From: Desulfobulbaceae bacterium
GTDB lineage: Bacteria > Desulfobacterota > Desulfobulbia > Desulfobulbales > SURF-16
NCBI GenBank assembly: GCA_020444175.1
Contig: JAHLLM010000005.1
Coordinates: forward strand, 101,364-165,363
Direction: 5' to 3'
DNA: 64,000 bases
Both the position numbers and the translations under genes were made by a program. This document shows, one piece after another, positions 17,998 through 25,566 of this stretch. Under the pieces are notes generated by a model. The model had not been told where the DNA came from and ran no database searches. It saw only the letters and a program-made list of their open reading frames with translations. Numbering within the stretch: position 1 is the stretch's first letter; each line of letters starts with the position of its first letter.

Positions 17998-18480
17998 ATG
18001 CCGTCTGAAATAGAAAGAAAATTTATTCCCACCCTTCGGGAGGGCGTTGATATGGTGAAGATGATTTTTTTCAAGGATTTGAAAAATTATCTCCAAAACA
18101 AATTCGAAGAAGAAGAGCCTGTTTATTGTGGAATGCTGGCTGCCGCCGTGATGAATGAACTCTTTGGAACGCCAAATCCTGATGAGAAGTTTAAATCCTT
18201 TGCCCATGATAACAGTGAGCGGATACGGCAGGAATTGGCAAATGTTGCCCATGAATTCAAAGATTTATGTATTTTGCTCACCGATGCCCTACGCATACAT
18301 TTTCTCTGTAACCATCAGGAGGGGATAGAGGATAATAACGAGGCAATTCTGAAGAAGGCAAAAGAGTACGGAATACTCATAGAGGAGAGGGATGTCCCGC
18401 TGCCAAAAGGTTTTATGGAGCTGATCTACACTGTTGGCAAAGCCCATGGTCTCATTGTTGAGCAGACGCGGACAAGTTAA
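17998..18480 (+). CDS. Conserved-looking hypothetical protein
   Basis: 160 residues, mostly helical, with no signal peptide or membrane segment. I do not recognise the family. It contains an EEEEPVYCGMLAAAVMNELFG helix and a C-terminal ..LPKGFMELIYTVGKAHGL segment. AAGGAG precedes the ATG at good spacing, and the gene follows the M23-like gene by 13 bp, so the two are likely made together. Codon use and ribosome site support a real gene. Confidence 0.7.
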   Translation: MPSEIERKFIPTLREGVDMVKMIFFKDLKNYLQNKFEEEEPVYCGMLAAAVMNELFGTPNPDEKFKSFAHDNSERIRQELANVAHEFKDLCILLTDALRIHFLCNHQEGIEDNNEAILKKAKEYGILIEERDVPLPKGFMELIYTVGKAHGLIVEQTRTS

Positions 18481-18499
18481 ACAATTACAGTCACATATC

Positions 18500-18982
18500 C
18501 TATAATTCGTAAAGGGTTTCGTCCTGAACAGGAGGAGTTTTTTTTCGCATAATTTTCTTTTTCATCTTGCCGAAAGGATCTTCGTTTTCCAGAAGATCTC
18601 CCATGTCCTGTTCGATTTTATCAGGATCTTCGCCCGCTTCCATGCGACTTAATGCCTCCTCCATGCCATCTCCCAGATTGAGTCCGGTTTCGTGGGAAAA
18701 TTTTCTCATGAGCCGGGCCATCTGGCGTGGATCATCTTCATTGATATTTTCGGCTTCATGGGCAAGCCCGGCCATGACACGCTCCATCTGCGATTCATCA
18801 ATGTCGGGCATGAAATCATCCTCACTCTCTTTGGCCTTGCCCACAGTGGAAAAGAGAGACATTTGACGCTTCAGGCTACCCTTGCATTTCGGGCAGGATG
18901 GTTTTGCCTCGGTATTGGGCCTGGTTGAGAAAAAATTAAAAATGGTATGGCACTCTTTGCAGTAAAATTCATATATCGGCAT
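18500..18982 (-). CDS. FmdB-type zinc ribbon protein
   Basis: 160 residues from ATG 18982 (an in-frame GTG lies 9 bp upstream). The N-terminal 45 residues form the FmdB zinc ribbon: MPIYEFYCKECHTIF then CPKCKG. The rest is a low-complexity acidic helical tail rich in Met, Asp and Glu. FmdB-type domains are linked to regulation in one-carbon metabolism, but most are of unknown role. It is oriented like the following ABC-F gene and convergent with the M23-like operon. Confidence 0.8.
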   Translation of the reverse strand: MPIYEFYCKECHTIFNFFSTRPNTEAKPSCPKCKGSLKRQMSLFSTVGKAKESEDDFMPDIDESQMERVMAGLAHEAENINEDDPRQMARLMRKFSHETGLNLGDGMEEALSRMEAGEDPDKIEQDMGDLLENEDPFGKMKKKIMRKKTPPVQDETLYEL

Positions 18983-19034
18983 ACTTTTCACTCAGACTGT
19001 TTTAATTTCCTTGAATCTTGAACACAAGAGGAGC

Positions 19035-20819
19035 TCACTGATTCCGTGCTTCCAGCTCCTCCCACCGGGCGTAGAGCGCTTCAACTTTTTCCTGGGCAGG
19101 CTGCAGTAGTTGACACCATTTGGCAAGTTCCTCAGCGTTTTCGATAACAGCCGGATCCTCTATCTGTTCCTGGCATTTCTGCAGCTCTTCTTCTGCTGCG
19201 AGAATTGTCTCTTCAATGGCGGCAAGTTCAAGGCGCTCCTTATATGTAATTTTGTAAGCACCTGCTTTTTTGGGCTTTTCCTTTTTGGGCGATTTTTTTA
19301 CAGGTGGGGCTTTGGGGGTCTGTTCATTGAGCCATTGATCAAATCCGGCATACATGCATGACCTTCCGTCACCATGAAAACCCAGAATTTGAGTTGTAAC
19401 CTTATCGAGAAAAAAACGATCATGGCTGACCAGAACCACAGCCCCGGAAAATTCCATCAGACTCTCTTCGAGTATGGAAAGAGAGGGAATATCAAGATCG
19501 TTGCCTGGCTCATCAAGTAAAAGAATATCTGCGGGCATAAGCATGAGACGGGCAATGAGGATACGGGCCTGCTCTCCGCCTGAAAGCCGGCTGACCGGCT
19601 GTTCAAGCTGGTCCGGGCTGAAAAGAAAGCGTTTTGCCCATGTGACAATGTGGACAGGATTGTCATTAAAAATCACTGTGTCACCGGCAGGAGAAAGAGC
19701 CTGGCGCAAGGTTTCCTGCTGGTTGATCTGTTCCCGTTTCTGGTCAAAAAGAACGACACGAAGACCATCAACCCGAACGACCTCTCCAGTGTCAGGTTGG
19801 AGCCTGTCTGCCAGGATATGCATGAGGGTCGTTTTTCCGCAGCCGTTTGCCCCCATCAGACCAAAGCGGCTTTTGGGTGACAGATCAAAAGAAAGATTTG
19901 AAAAAAGTTCACAACCTCCCAGGGATTTTGAGATATTTTTTACTGACAGCAATTTTTTTGTTTTGCGGCCAGTTGCGGTAAAGTCAATCTTGACTTTTTT
20001 GTTTGCCTGGTTTCTGGCCGTGACATCCGTTAATTCATTTTGCAGATCATGGGCTTTGTCGATACGGAATTTGGCTTTTGTGGTGCGGGCCTTGGGGCCG
20101 CGTCGAAGCCATTCTATTTCCCGCCGCACTTTATTGGACAGAGAAGATTGCACTTGTTGCTGATTTTCCAGAAAGGTCTCCCGCTTGTCCAGGAAGCGGC
20201 TGTAGTTGCCTGAAACACGAAAGAATCCATCCGGGTAGCAACGATTTAATTCGATGATATGATTTGTGGTGTTTTCGAGAAAGGCTCTGTCGTGACTGAT
20301 AAGGATAAAGGCAAAAGCAGCATTCTGCAGAATTTTTTCTAGCCAGAGGATGCCATGGATATCCAGATGATTGGTCGGCTCGTCCAGGAGAAGAATATCG
20401 GGATTCTGTATGAATGCCCTGGCAATGGCAAGCCTTTTCCGCCAGCCGCCGGAAAGAGAAGAGACGTTTTGCGCAGGATCTCCCAGTTCGGTCTGGCTTA
20501 TCATCATGCTGACTCGATTGTGCCTGGAGATGTCATCAGGATCTTCGGCAATTGCTGCAGCAAGAACAGTTTCTACGGTGTCTTCCGGCCCAAAGATGTC
20601 CTCCTGGGCCAGGTAGACAATTTTTGTCCCTTTGCGGATATTGATTTTTCCCGTGTCAGCTGTTTCCAGTCCTGCCATTATTTTGAGTAATGTTGACTTG
20701 CCTGAGCCGTTTGGTCCTATAAGGCCCAGCTTCTCATCACTTGAAAAGGTCAGGGAGATATCATTGAAGAGCTGCTGGATTCCGAATGCTTTACTGATTG
20801 TTTGGCAACTTATGAGCAT
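19035..20819 (-). CDS. ABC-F family ATPase (Uup-like)
   Basis: 594 residues with two ABC domains and no membrane span. The first Walker A is GPNGSGKSTLL with signature SLSGGWRKRLAIARAF. The second is GANGCGKTTLM with LSGGEQARILIARLM, and the Walker B ends in DEPGNDLDIPSL (first copy DEPTNHLDI). A Lys- and Pro-rich stretch and a C-terminal coiled coil (LAAIEETILAAEEELQKCQ) match Uup and related ABC-F proteins, which act on the ribosome or branched DNA. It is soluble, and no transporter subunit is near. Confidence 0.92.
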   Translation of the reverse strand: MLISCQTISKAFGIQQLFNDISLTFSSDEKLGLIGPNGSGKSTLLKIMAGLETADTGKINIRKGTKIVYLAQEDIFGPEDTVETVLAAAIAEDPDDISRHNRVSMMISQTELGDPAQNVSSLSGGWRKRLAIARAFIQNPDILLLDEPTNHLDIHGILWLEKILQNAAFAFILISHDRAFLENTTNHIIELNRCYPDGFFRVSGNYSRFLDKRETFLENQQQVQSSLSNKVRREIEWLRRGPKARTTKAKFRIDKAHDLQNELTDVTARNQANKKVKIDFTATGRKTKKLLSVKNISKSLGGCELFSNLSFDLSPKSRFGLMGANGCGKTTLMHILADRLQPDTGEVVRVDGLRVVLFDQKREQINQQETLRQALSPAGDTVIFNDNPVHIVTWAKRFLFSPDQLEQPVSRLSGGEQARILIARLMLMPADILLLDEPGNDLDIPSLSILEESLMEFSGAVVLVSHDRFFLDKVTTQILGFHGDGRSCMYAGFDQWLNEQTPKAPPVKKSPKKEKPKKAGAYKITYKERLELAAIEETILAAEEELQKCQEQIEDPAVIENAEELAKWCQLLQPAQEKVEALYARWEELEARNQ

Positions 20820-21059
20820 AAAGATGGGGTGTAATATTCCTTAGGTTAAAAAATGATCTGGGGATTGTTTCTTGGATAATGTAATATTTTTTACTTAAAA
20901 AGAAAATAAAGCACTTCATTTTCTTTTTGTTATCAGAACAGACGGGTTACATGTTTTGTTTCCTGTTTTATTGGTAAAATTATTGACAGCTTAAGATCGT
21001 TTCAGGCAAGATAGTCATTGCAGGAAGTCATTTCAAATAACCATGAGTTTTTTTCTTTT

Positions 21060-21121
21060 GTAACAACTATAAGCTATAGCCTGAAGTAAAGGCTTGTTTC
21101 GGGCCTTTACTGAATAGATAC
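21060..21121 (-). repeat. Short derivative of the GTAACTATTCAG element (copy C)
   Basis: 62 bp ending CTGAATAGATAC, the same end as the 153-bp copies. Internal words CTATAGC and GGCCTTTACTGAATAG align with theirs, so it looks like an internally deleted relative. No clear 8-bp duplication flanks it. It lies in the 326-bp gap (20820-21145) that otherwise shows nothing except the ribosome site of the next gene, 25 bp downstream of the repeat. Confidence 0.65.
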
Positions 21122-21145
21122 CAATTTTTTATTAAGGGGAAAAAT

Positions 21146-21682
21146 ATGCCGCCAGAGCCGCAAACTATAGATATTATTGCAAGTATTTTTAGTCAAGCCA
21201 TTAAGAAGACCCTGGAGAAAGGGACCAAGAAAACAATTAAATTTTCAAAAACTTTCCAGGCAATTCCACGGGTAAGTCTCCAGCCCGAAGTCGGGTGTTT
21301 TGTACAGTTCTCCGGGGACTATAACGGGCTTGTTGTCATGAATTTCAGCGATGAGGCAGCAATGGAAATTTATTCAAGTTATATGCTGACCATGGGCTTG
21401 CCGGAGAGTGATCTTGCCAAAGACTGTACGTCAAATGAAGTTATAGACACAATGGGAGAAATGACCAACCAGATGATGGGACGCTCCATGAGTATGGTTG
21501 AGTCGAAATTTGATCTTACCTCATACTGTGGCCAGCCAAAAGCCTTGTCTTTGAACAATGCCATTACCCTGACTCCTGATATGAATTACCAGGATAACCG
21601 GCGTGTTTCATTTTCCATCGGCACCAGCAGGTTCCAGATGGAGCTGGCATTGGAGCAGACGCAGTTTATTCCTGTTAAATAG
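21146..21682 (+). CDS. CheX-like chemotaxis phosphatase
   Basis: 178 residues. The segment VIDTMGEMTNQMMG carries Glu105 and Asn108 in the DxxGExxNxxxG pattern of CheC/CheX-type CheY-P phosphatases, with a beta-rich core before and after (VGCFVQFSG, NFSDEAAMEIYS, VSFSIGTSRFQ). It likely dephosphorylates a CheY-like protein. AAGGGGAAAAAT precedes the ATG. It converges on a hemerythrin chemoreceptor gene across a shared terminator, which supports a chemotaxis role. No cheA, cheW or cheY is in the window. Confidence 0.75.
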   Translation: MPPEPQTIDIIASIFSQAIKKTLEKGTKKTIKFSKTFQAIPRVSLQPEVGCFVQFSGDYNGLVVMNFSDEAAMEIYSSYMLTMGLPESDLAKDCTSNEVIDTMGEMTNQMMGRSMSMVESKFDLTSYCGQPKALSLNNAITLTPDMNYQDNRRVSFSIGTSRFQMELALEQTQFIPVK

Positions 21683-21750
21683 CGCCGTTTGTCGCTCTCG
21701 TAAAAAAAACAGGAGTACTGTTGAAATGAAGGGAGCTTGAACTTGTTTCA

Positions 21751-21795
21751 AAAATGAACCCCGCTGCAGCCTTTTGCTGCAGCGGGGTTCATTTT
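21751..21795. terminator. Strong bidirectional terminator
   Basis: A perfect 20-bp stem (21751-21770 with 21776-21795) closes a 5-nt CTTTT loop. The stem is GC-rich in the middle and A/T-rich at its ends, giving a T-run on both strands. It lies between the convergent CheX-like and chemoreceptor genes and should end both transcripts. Confidence 0.92.
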
Positions 21796-21826
21796 TTTAA
21801 GCGCTGGTGTGCCGTTCTTATGGCAT

Positions 21827-23398
21827 TCAGTGAACACCCTTTTCATTCAGGAAAGGTCCATATTGCTTATCCTGGACCAGAATGTGGTTTTGCAGCCAGT
21901 CCTTCAGGAAGGTGAGCACTTCAATAAGATTGACATCCTGGCCTTCGTTTATCTGGGTAATTATATCAGAAACCCGGGTCAGGAGTTTTTTGTGAACAGC
22001 CTTATGCTTTTCGGTTTCAGGGTACTGAAACTGGTCGAAATATTTTTCTTCAGTGGCAAAATGATCCACCGTAAATTTTGCCATATCCCCAAGAATTTTC
22101 TTAATATCAGCAATGGGGCTGTCATTTTTGACTGCATCATGGACCTGGTTGATGAAATCCATGATTTTTTTATGCTGATCGTCAATTCCGCTGACCCCGA
22201 CACTGAATTCTTGTGAAAAGGTGATGAATTTTCTATGGAGATTGACCCCGCTCTTTTTGTACTTGTCCGGAATACTGAATTTTTGTACCAGCTGGTCGAT
22301 ATTTTTGCCAAGGCTTGCCACTTCCATTCCCCGGGCGTAGACCTTTGTCGAGTCGGCTTTGATGAGGTCGCTTTCCTTGGAGATTTCCATCATGGATTCG
22401 GCAACCAGATGAGCCAGCTGGGCTGAATCGGAAATAAGCCTGTTGGCCTCTGTCACCGATTCTGTTGTCGTAACAACAGCGGAAGTCATATCATGGATTC
22501 CGTCACTGACCCGAACGATATTTTCAGCTATATCCTTCGTTGTAACTGATTGTTCCTCAACGGCTGCAGCTATGGTGGATACAACCGAATTGACGTCATT
22601 AATAACTTCTTGAATCCCGCTTATTTCCATTATTGTTAATTCCGAAGCTGCCTGGATAGCATTGACCTTGTTGCGAATTTCTTCCGTTGCCTTACTTGTC
22701 TGGGTCGCAAGGTCTTTCACCTCATTGGCAACCACGGCAAAGCCTTTGCCTGCTTCTCCGGCCCGGGCTGCTTCAATGGTGGCATTCAGCGCCAGAAGTT
22801 TTGTCTGGTCCGATATCTCGGTAATAACGGAAATGACATTATTTATTTCAGTTGCTGCTGTTCCCAGGCTATTGACTTTTTCTGAAGCTGCAGACACGGA
22901 TTGAGTGGCCTTTTCCGCTATGGTGCGGGCATGCTCGGAGTTCTGGGCAATTTCGGTGATGGTGGCTGACATTTCTTCCGTTGCCGCCGAGACGGTGTTT
23001 AGGTTGTCCGATGATTCTGAAGCCTTGGTCGAGACTGAATCCATGTTCTTGGTCAAGCGGGTTGCGACCATGGAAATGGTTTGCAGGTTCTCTTCCATTT
23101 CCTGAGTCGAAGCATCAACTTCGGTGGTGTGTTTTGCCATTGCATCGGCAGCGGAACGCATCTGAGAGGAAAGCTTTTCAAGCTCATCAGAGGCAAAGCT
23201 TAAATCCTTACTGTCCGTCATTACTGCGCCAATTATTTGTGCCAGGTTTTCCTGCATGTTGGCAATTGAATGGAGGATAGAAGATTGCGTACTTTGGTCA
23301 ATAGGAGTAGACAGTTCTCCTTTTGCCATATTTTCGATTATTTTTTCTACATCTTTCAGGGAAACTCCACCTGAAGAAAACAGGCCTTTGCCAAACAT
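21827..23398 (-). CDS. Soluble methyl-accepting chemotaxis protein with C-terminal hemerythrin
   Basis: 523 residues. The N-terminal half is a chemoreceptor signalling domain with the conserved hairpin tip (ISDQTKLLALNATIEAARAGE, KGFAVVANEVKDLA). The last ~135 residues are a bacteriohemerythrin with its di-iron ligands: IDDQHKKI, DHFATEEKYF, HKAVHKK and HILVQDKQY. No membrane segment is present, so it should sense oxygen or redox state in the cytoplasm and signal to CheA. Membrane-bound relatives include DcrH of Desulfovibrio. The paired CheX-like gene is convergent. Confidence 0.93.
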   Translation of the reverse strand: MFGKGLFSSGGVSLKDVEKIIENMAKGELSTPIDQSTQSSILHSIANMQENLAQIIGAVMTDSKDLSFASDELEKLSSQMRSAADAMAKHTTEVDASTQEMEENLQTISMVATRLTKNMDSVSTKASESSDNLNTVSAATEEMSATITEIAQNSEHARTIAEKATQSVSAASEKVNSLGTAATEINNVISVITEISDQTKLLALNATIEAARAGEAGKGFAVVANEVKDLATQTSKATEEIRNKVNAIQAASELTIMEISGIQEVINDVNSVVSTIAAAVEEQSVTTKDIAENIVRVSDGIHDMTSAVVTTTESVTEANRLISDSAQLAHLVAESMMEISKESDLIKADSTKVYARGMEVASLGKNIDQLVQKFSIPDKYKKSGVNLHRKFITFSQEFSVGVSGIDDQHKKIMDFINQVHDAVKNDSPIADIKKILGDMAKFTVDHFATEEKYFDQFQYPETEKHKAVHKKLLTRVSDIITQINEGQDVNLIEVLTFLKDWLQNHILVQDKQYGPFLNEKGVH

Positions 23399-23612
23399 AA
23401 ATACCTCACATTTAAAATTCCTGAACGAATCGGGCTTAAGAAATAGGTGGACAATGGGAAACTCTGTTTTATCTTATGATGAACTGTTTAATGAAATCAA
23501 GATCCTTTTCTCGTCTTGTTAAAAAGAATCAATTTAGGTTTTAAAATTGTTTTTGATGAAGTAGTATGTCTTGGTTTGACTTGGCTCCGAGCCAATTACT
23601 GCAAAATATCAA

Positions 23613-23781
23613 AAAGTTATGTAACTATTCAGCTGCACATCATCTTTGAACGATCAGGCCTGCTCACATAGACGGGCTATAGCCTCGCAGGCCTGCTTGT
23701 CCAAATCTAAGGCACATCTGAATAGTTACGGCCTGGAGTTGAGGCCCATTTCGAGCCCTCGCTGAATAGATACAAAGTTAT
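23613..23781 (+). mobile_element. 153-bp MITE-like element (copy A) with 8-bp target duplication
   Basis: Positions 23621-23773 begin GTAACTATTCAGC and end GCTGAATAGATAC, 13-bp terminal inverted repeats with one mismatch. AAAGTTAT occurs directly before (23613-23620) and after (23774-23781), a perfect 8-bp target-site duplication. A copy about 97% identical lies in reverse orientation at 56383-56535. There is no coding capacity. An inner CTGAATAGTTAC (23718-23729) and GGCCTGC/GCAGGCC pair add internal symmetry. The GTAA-type ends and 8-bp duplication resemble IS66-family insertions. It lies in the 427-bp divergent gap between the chemoreceptor and NBP35 genes. Confidence 0.93.
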
Positions 23782-23825
23782 TTCTTTTTTTAAATATTCA
23801 TTTTTACCTGTATGGAGGAAAAAAT

Positions 23826-24773
23826 ATGGGAAGTTCATGTGGAAGTGGCAGCAGTTGCAGCAGCGGGTCGTGTGGTTCTGCTGATGCGGCTATAGCGCAA
23901 CAGGATATGGCTATTACTTCGTCTCTTGGCAAAATAAAAAACAAAATTCTTGTTATGAGCGGCAAGGGAGGGGTTGGCAAGAGCACCGTTTCAACTAATC
24001 TTGCCCTGGGGCTTGCCAAAAAAGGATATAAAGTCGGGTTGATGGATGTGGATCTTCACGGTCCTGATATCTGCAGGATGTTGAATCTGACAGATAAGTT
24101 GCATGAGTCACAGACCCAGGGGCGCAACCTGATCCCTCCCATGCAGTATGGTGATAATCTTAAAGTGATTTCCCTTGAATATATGATGGAAGACAGGGAT
24201 GATCCGATTATCTGGCGCGGGCCCTTGAAAGTACAGGCAATTCGTCAATTTGTAGCGGATATGGACTGGGGTGATCTCGACTATCTAATCATTGACGCCC
24301 CTCCAGGGACCGGTGATGAACCCCTCACCGTGGCCCAGACAATTAAGGATGCCCATGCCCTGGTTGTCACCACCCCTCAGGAAGTAGCCCTTGCCGATGT
24401 GCGTAAGTCTTTAAACTTCTGCAAGCAAGTTAAGATGAAAGTCATTGGTATGGTTGAAAATATGAGTGGCTTTATCTGCCCGCATTGCGAAGAAACGGTG
24501 GAGATATTTAAATCAGGCGGCGGCGAAAAAACGGCTGCAGAATTTGGCGTTACATTTCTTGGCAAGGTGCCTATTGATCCCCGGGTCGTCGTTGGTGGAG
24601 ATGATGGCAGCCCATACCTGAGCTCCGAAGAGGAAAGTCCTGCCATTGCGGCCTTTGCTTCAGTTATCAGCAACGTTGAAAAGGAAGTGGCAAACAAACC
24701 GGTAACCCTGGGCAATATCGATTCAGGTTGCGGTTGCGGTGGCACATGTAATCCTGACACTTGCGATTGCTGA
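23826..24773 (+). CDS. NBP35/Mrp-family P-loop ATPase
   Basis: 315 residues. The N-terminus is Gly/Ser/Cys-rich (three Cys in the first 16 residues) and may hold an iron-sulfur cluster. The P-loop is GKGGVGKST (residues 46-54), with a Mrp-type DAPPGTGDEP motif and a zinc/cluster-type CPHC region. The C-terminus ends in a Cys-rich CGCGGTCNPDTCDC tail. It is a cytoplasmic carrier and scaffold for iron-sulfur clusters. Both ends Cys-rich is common in Desulfobacterota NBP35-type proteins. GGAGG before the ATG supports the start. A mobile element lies 45 bp upstream. Confidence 0.93.
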   Translation: MGSSCGSGSSCSSGSCGSADAAIAQQDMAITSSLGKIKNKILVMSGKGGVGKSTVSTNLALGLAKKGYKVGLMDVDLHGPDICRMLNLTDKLHESQTQGRNLIPPMQYGDNLKVISLEYMMEDRDDPIIWRGPLKVQAIRQFVADMDWGDLDYLIIDAPPGTGDEPLTVAQTIKDAHALVVTTPQEVALADVRKSLNFCKQVKMKVIGMVENMSGFICPHCEETVEIFKSGGGEKTAAEFGVTFLGKVPIDPRVVVGGDDGSPYLSSEEESPAIAAFASVISNVEKEVANKPVTLGNIDSGCGCGGTCNPDTCDC

Positions 24774-24786
24774 TTCACTTAACTGA

Positions 24787-24815
24787 AGGGGGATGCTTTT
24801 GTGGTGTATCCCCCT
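24787..24815 (+). terminator. Intrinsic terminator of the NBP35 gene
   Basis: An 8-bp stem, AGGGGGAT (24787-24794) with ATCCCCCT (24808-24815), and a 13-nt loop are followed by CTTTTTATT, 14 bp after the stop codon. Confidence 0.85.
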
Positions 24816-24925
24816 CTTTTTATTCCAAACGCTTTACCTGTCCACCGATATTCCCATTTGAAACAATGGATCTATAATTGAAAATGTGACGTGGGAAAGG
24901 GACGTCAGTAGAAAAATGGTGAAAT

Positions 24926-25564
24926 ATGCTTGTTAAACAGATCACGGTTGGCAGCATGGCAGTTTGCTGCTATCTGGTTGCCTGTGAAGAAACCAAAAAG
25001 GCTCTAGTTATTGATCCCGGTGGGAATGAGAATGACATTCTTGCCATGATAAAAAAAGAAGGGGTTTCCCTTGAGTATATTGTGAATACCCACGGCCACC
25101 CTGATCACGTCTGCGCAAACGGTCCTCTGAAAAAGGCTACGGGCGCTCCCATAGTCATGCATGAAGCTGATGCCGCTTTTTTTGCCCAGCCGGATATTGA
25201 AAAATATTTTTCCATGCTTGGGCTTGCCGCTTCACCTCCCCCGGATAAACTTGTCAAAGATGGCGATATTATTGAAGTCGGGACCCTGTCTTTCAAAGTG
25301 ATCCATACTCCCGGACACACTCCGGGGGGAATGTGTCTCTACTGTGCTCCACATCTTTTTACCGGCGATACGCTTTTTGTCGGTGCCGTTGGTCGTACTG
25401 ATTTCCCCGGAGGGGATCTGCGGCTTTTTATGCGATCCATACATGAACGGCTTCTAGGTCTTCCTGACGATACCATTGTCTGGCCGGGACACGGCTATGG
25501 AGGGTCACGATCCACAATAGGCGATGAGAAACGGACAAACCCCTATCTTAATGGAGATTTTTAG
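24926..25564 (+). CDS. MBL-fold metallo-hydrolase (glyoxalase II-like)
   Basis: 212 residues, the length of the compact YcbL/glyoxalase-II-like group. THGHPDH (residues 55-61) is the di-metal motif; HTPGHTPGG, FTGDTLFVGAVGRTDFPGG and the final WPGHGYGG complete the metal and active sites. It probably hydrolyses a thioester or a persulfide-type small molecule. Some relatives are persulfide dioxygenases, but this short form without the full PDO pattern fits a hydrolase better. It is followed 3 bp later by selB, so the two are likely co-transcribed. Confidence 0.88.
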   Translation: MLVKQITVGSMAVCCYLVACEETKKALVIDPGGNENDILAMIKKEGVSLEYIVNTHGHPDHVCANGPLKKATGAPIVMHEADAAFFAQPDIEKYFSMLGLAASPPPDKLVKDGDIIEVGTLSFKVIHTPGHTPGGMCLYCAPHLFTGDTLFVGAVGRTDFPGGDLRLFMRSIHERLLGLPDDTIVWPGHGYGGSRSTIGDEKRTNPYLNGDF

Positions 25565-25566
25565 GT

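Noticed and set aside
18949..18964. TGGCAC...TTGCA as a sigma-54 promoter
   Set aside because: The spacing is 3 instead of 5 between the blocks, and it lies inside the FmdB-type gene.
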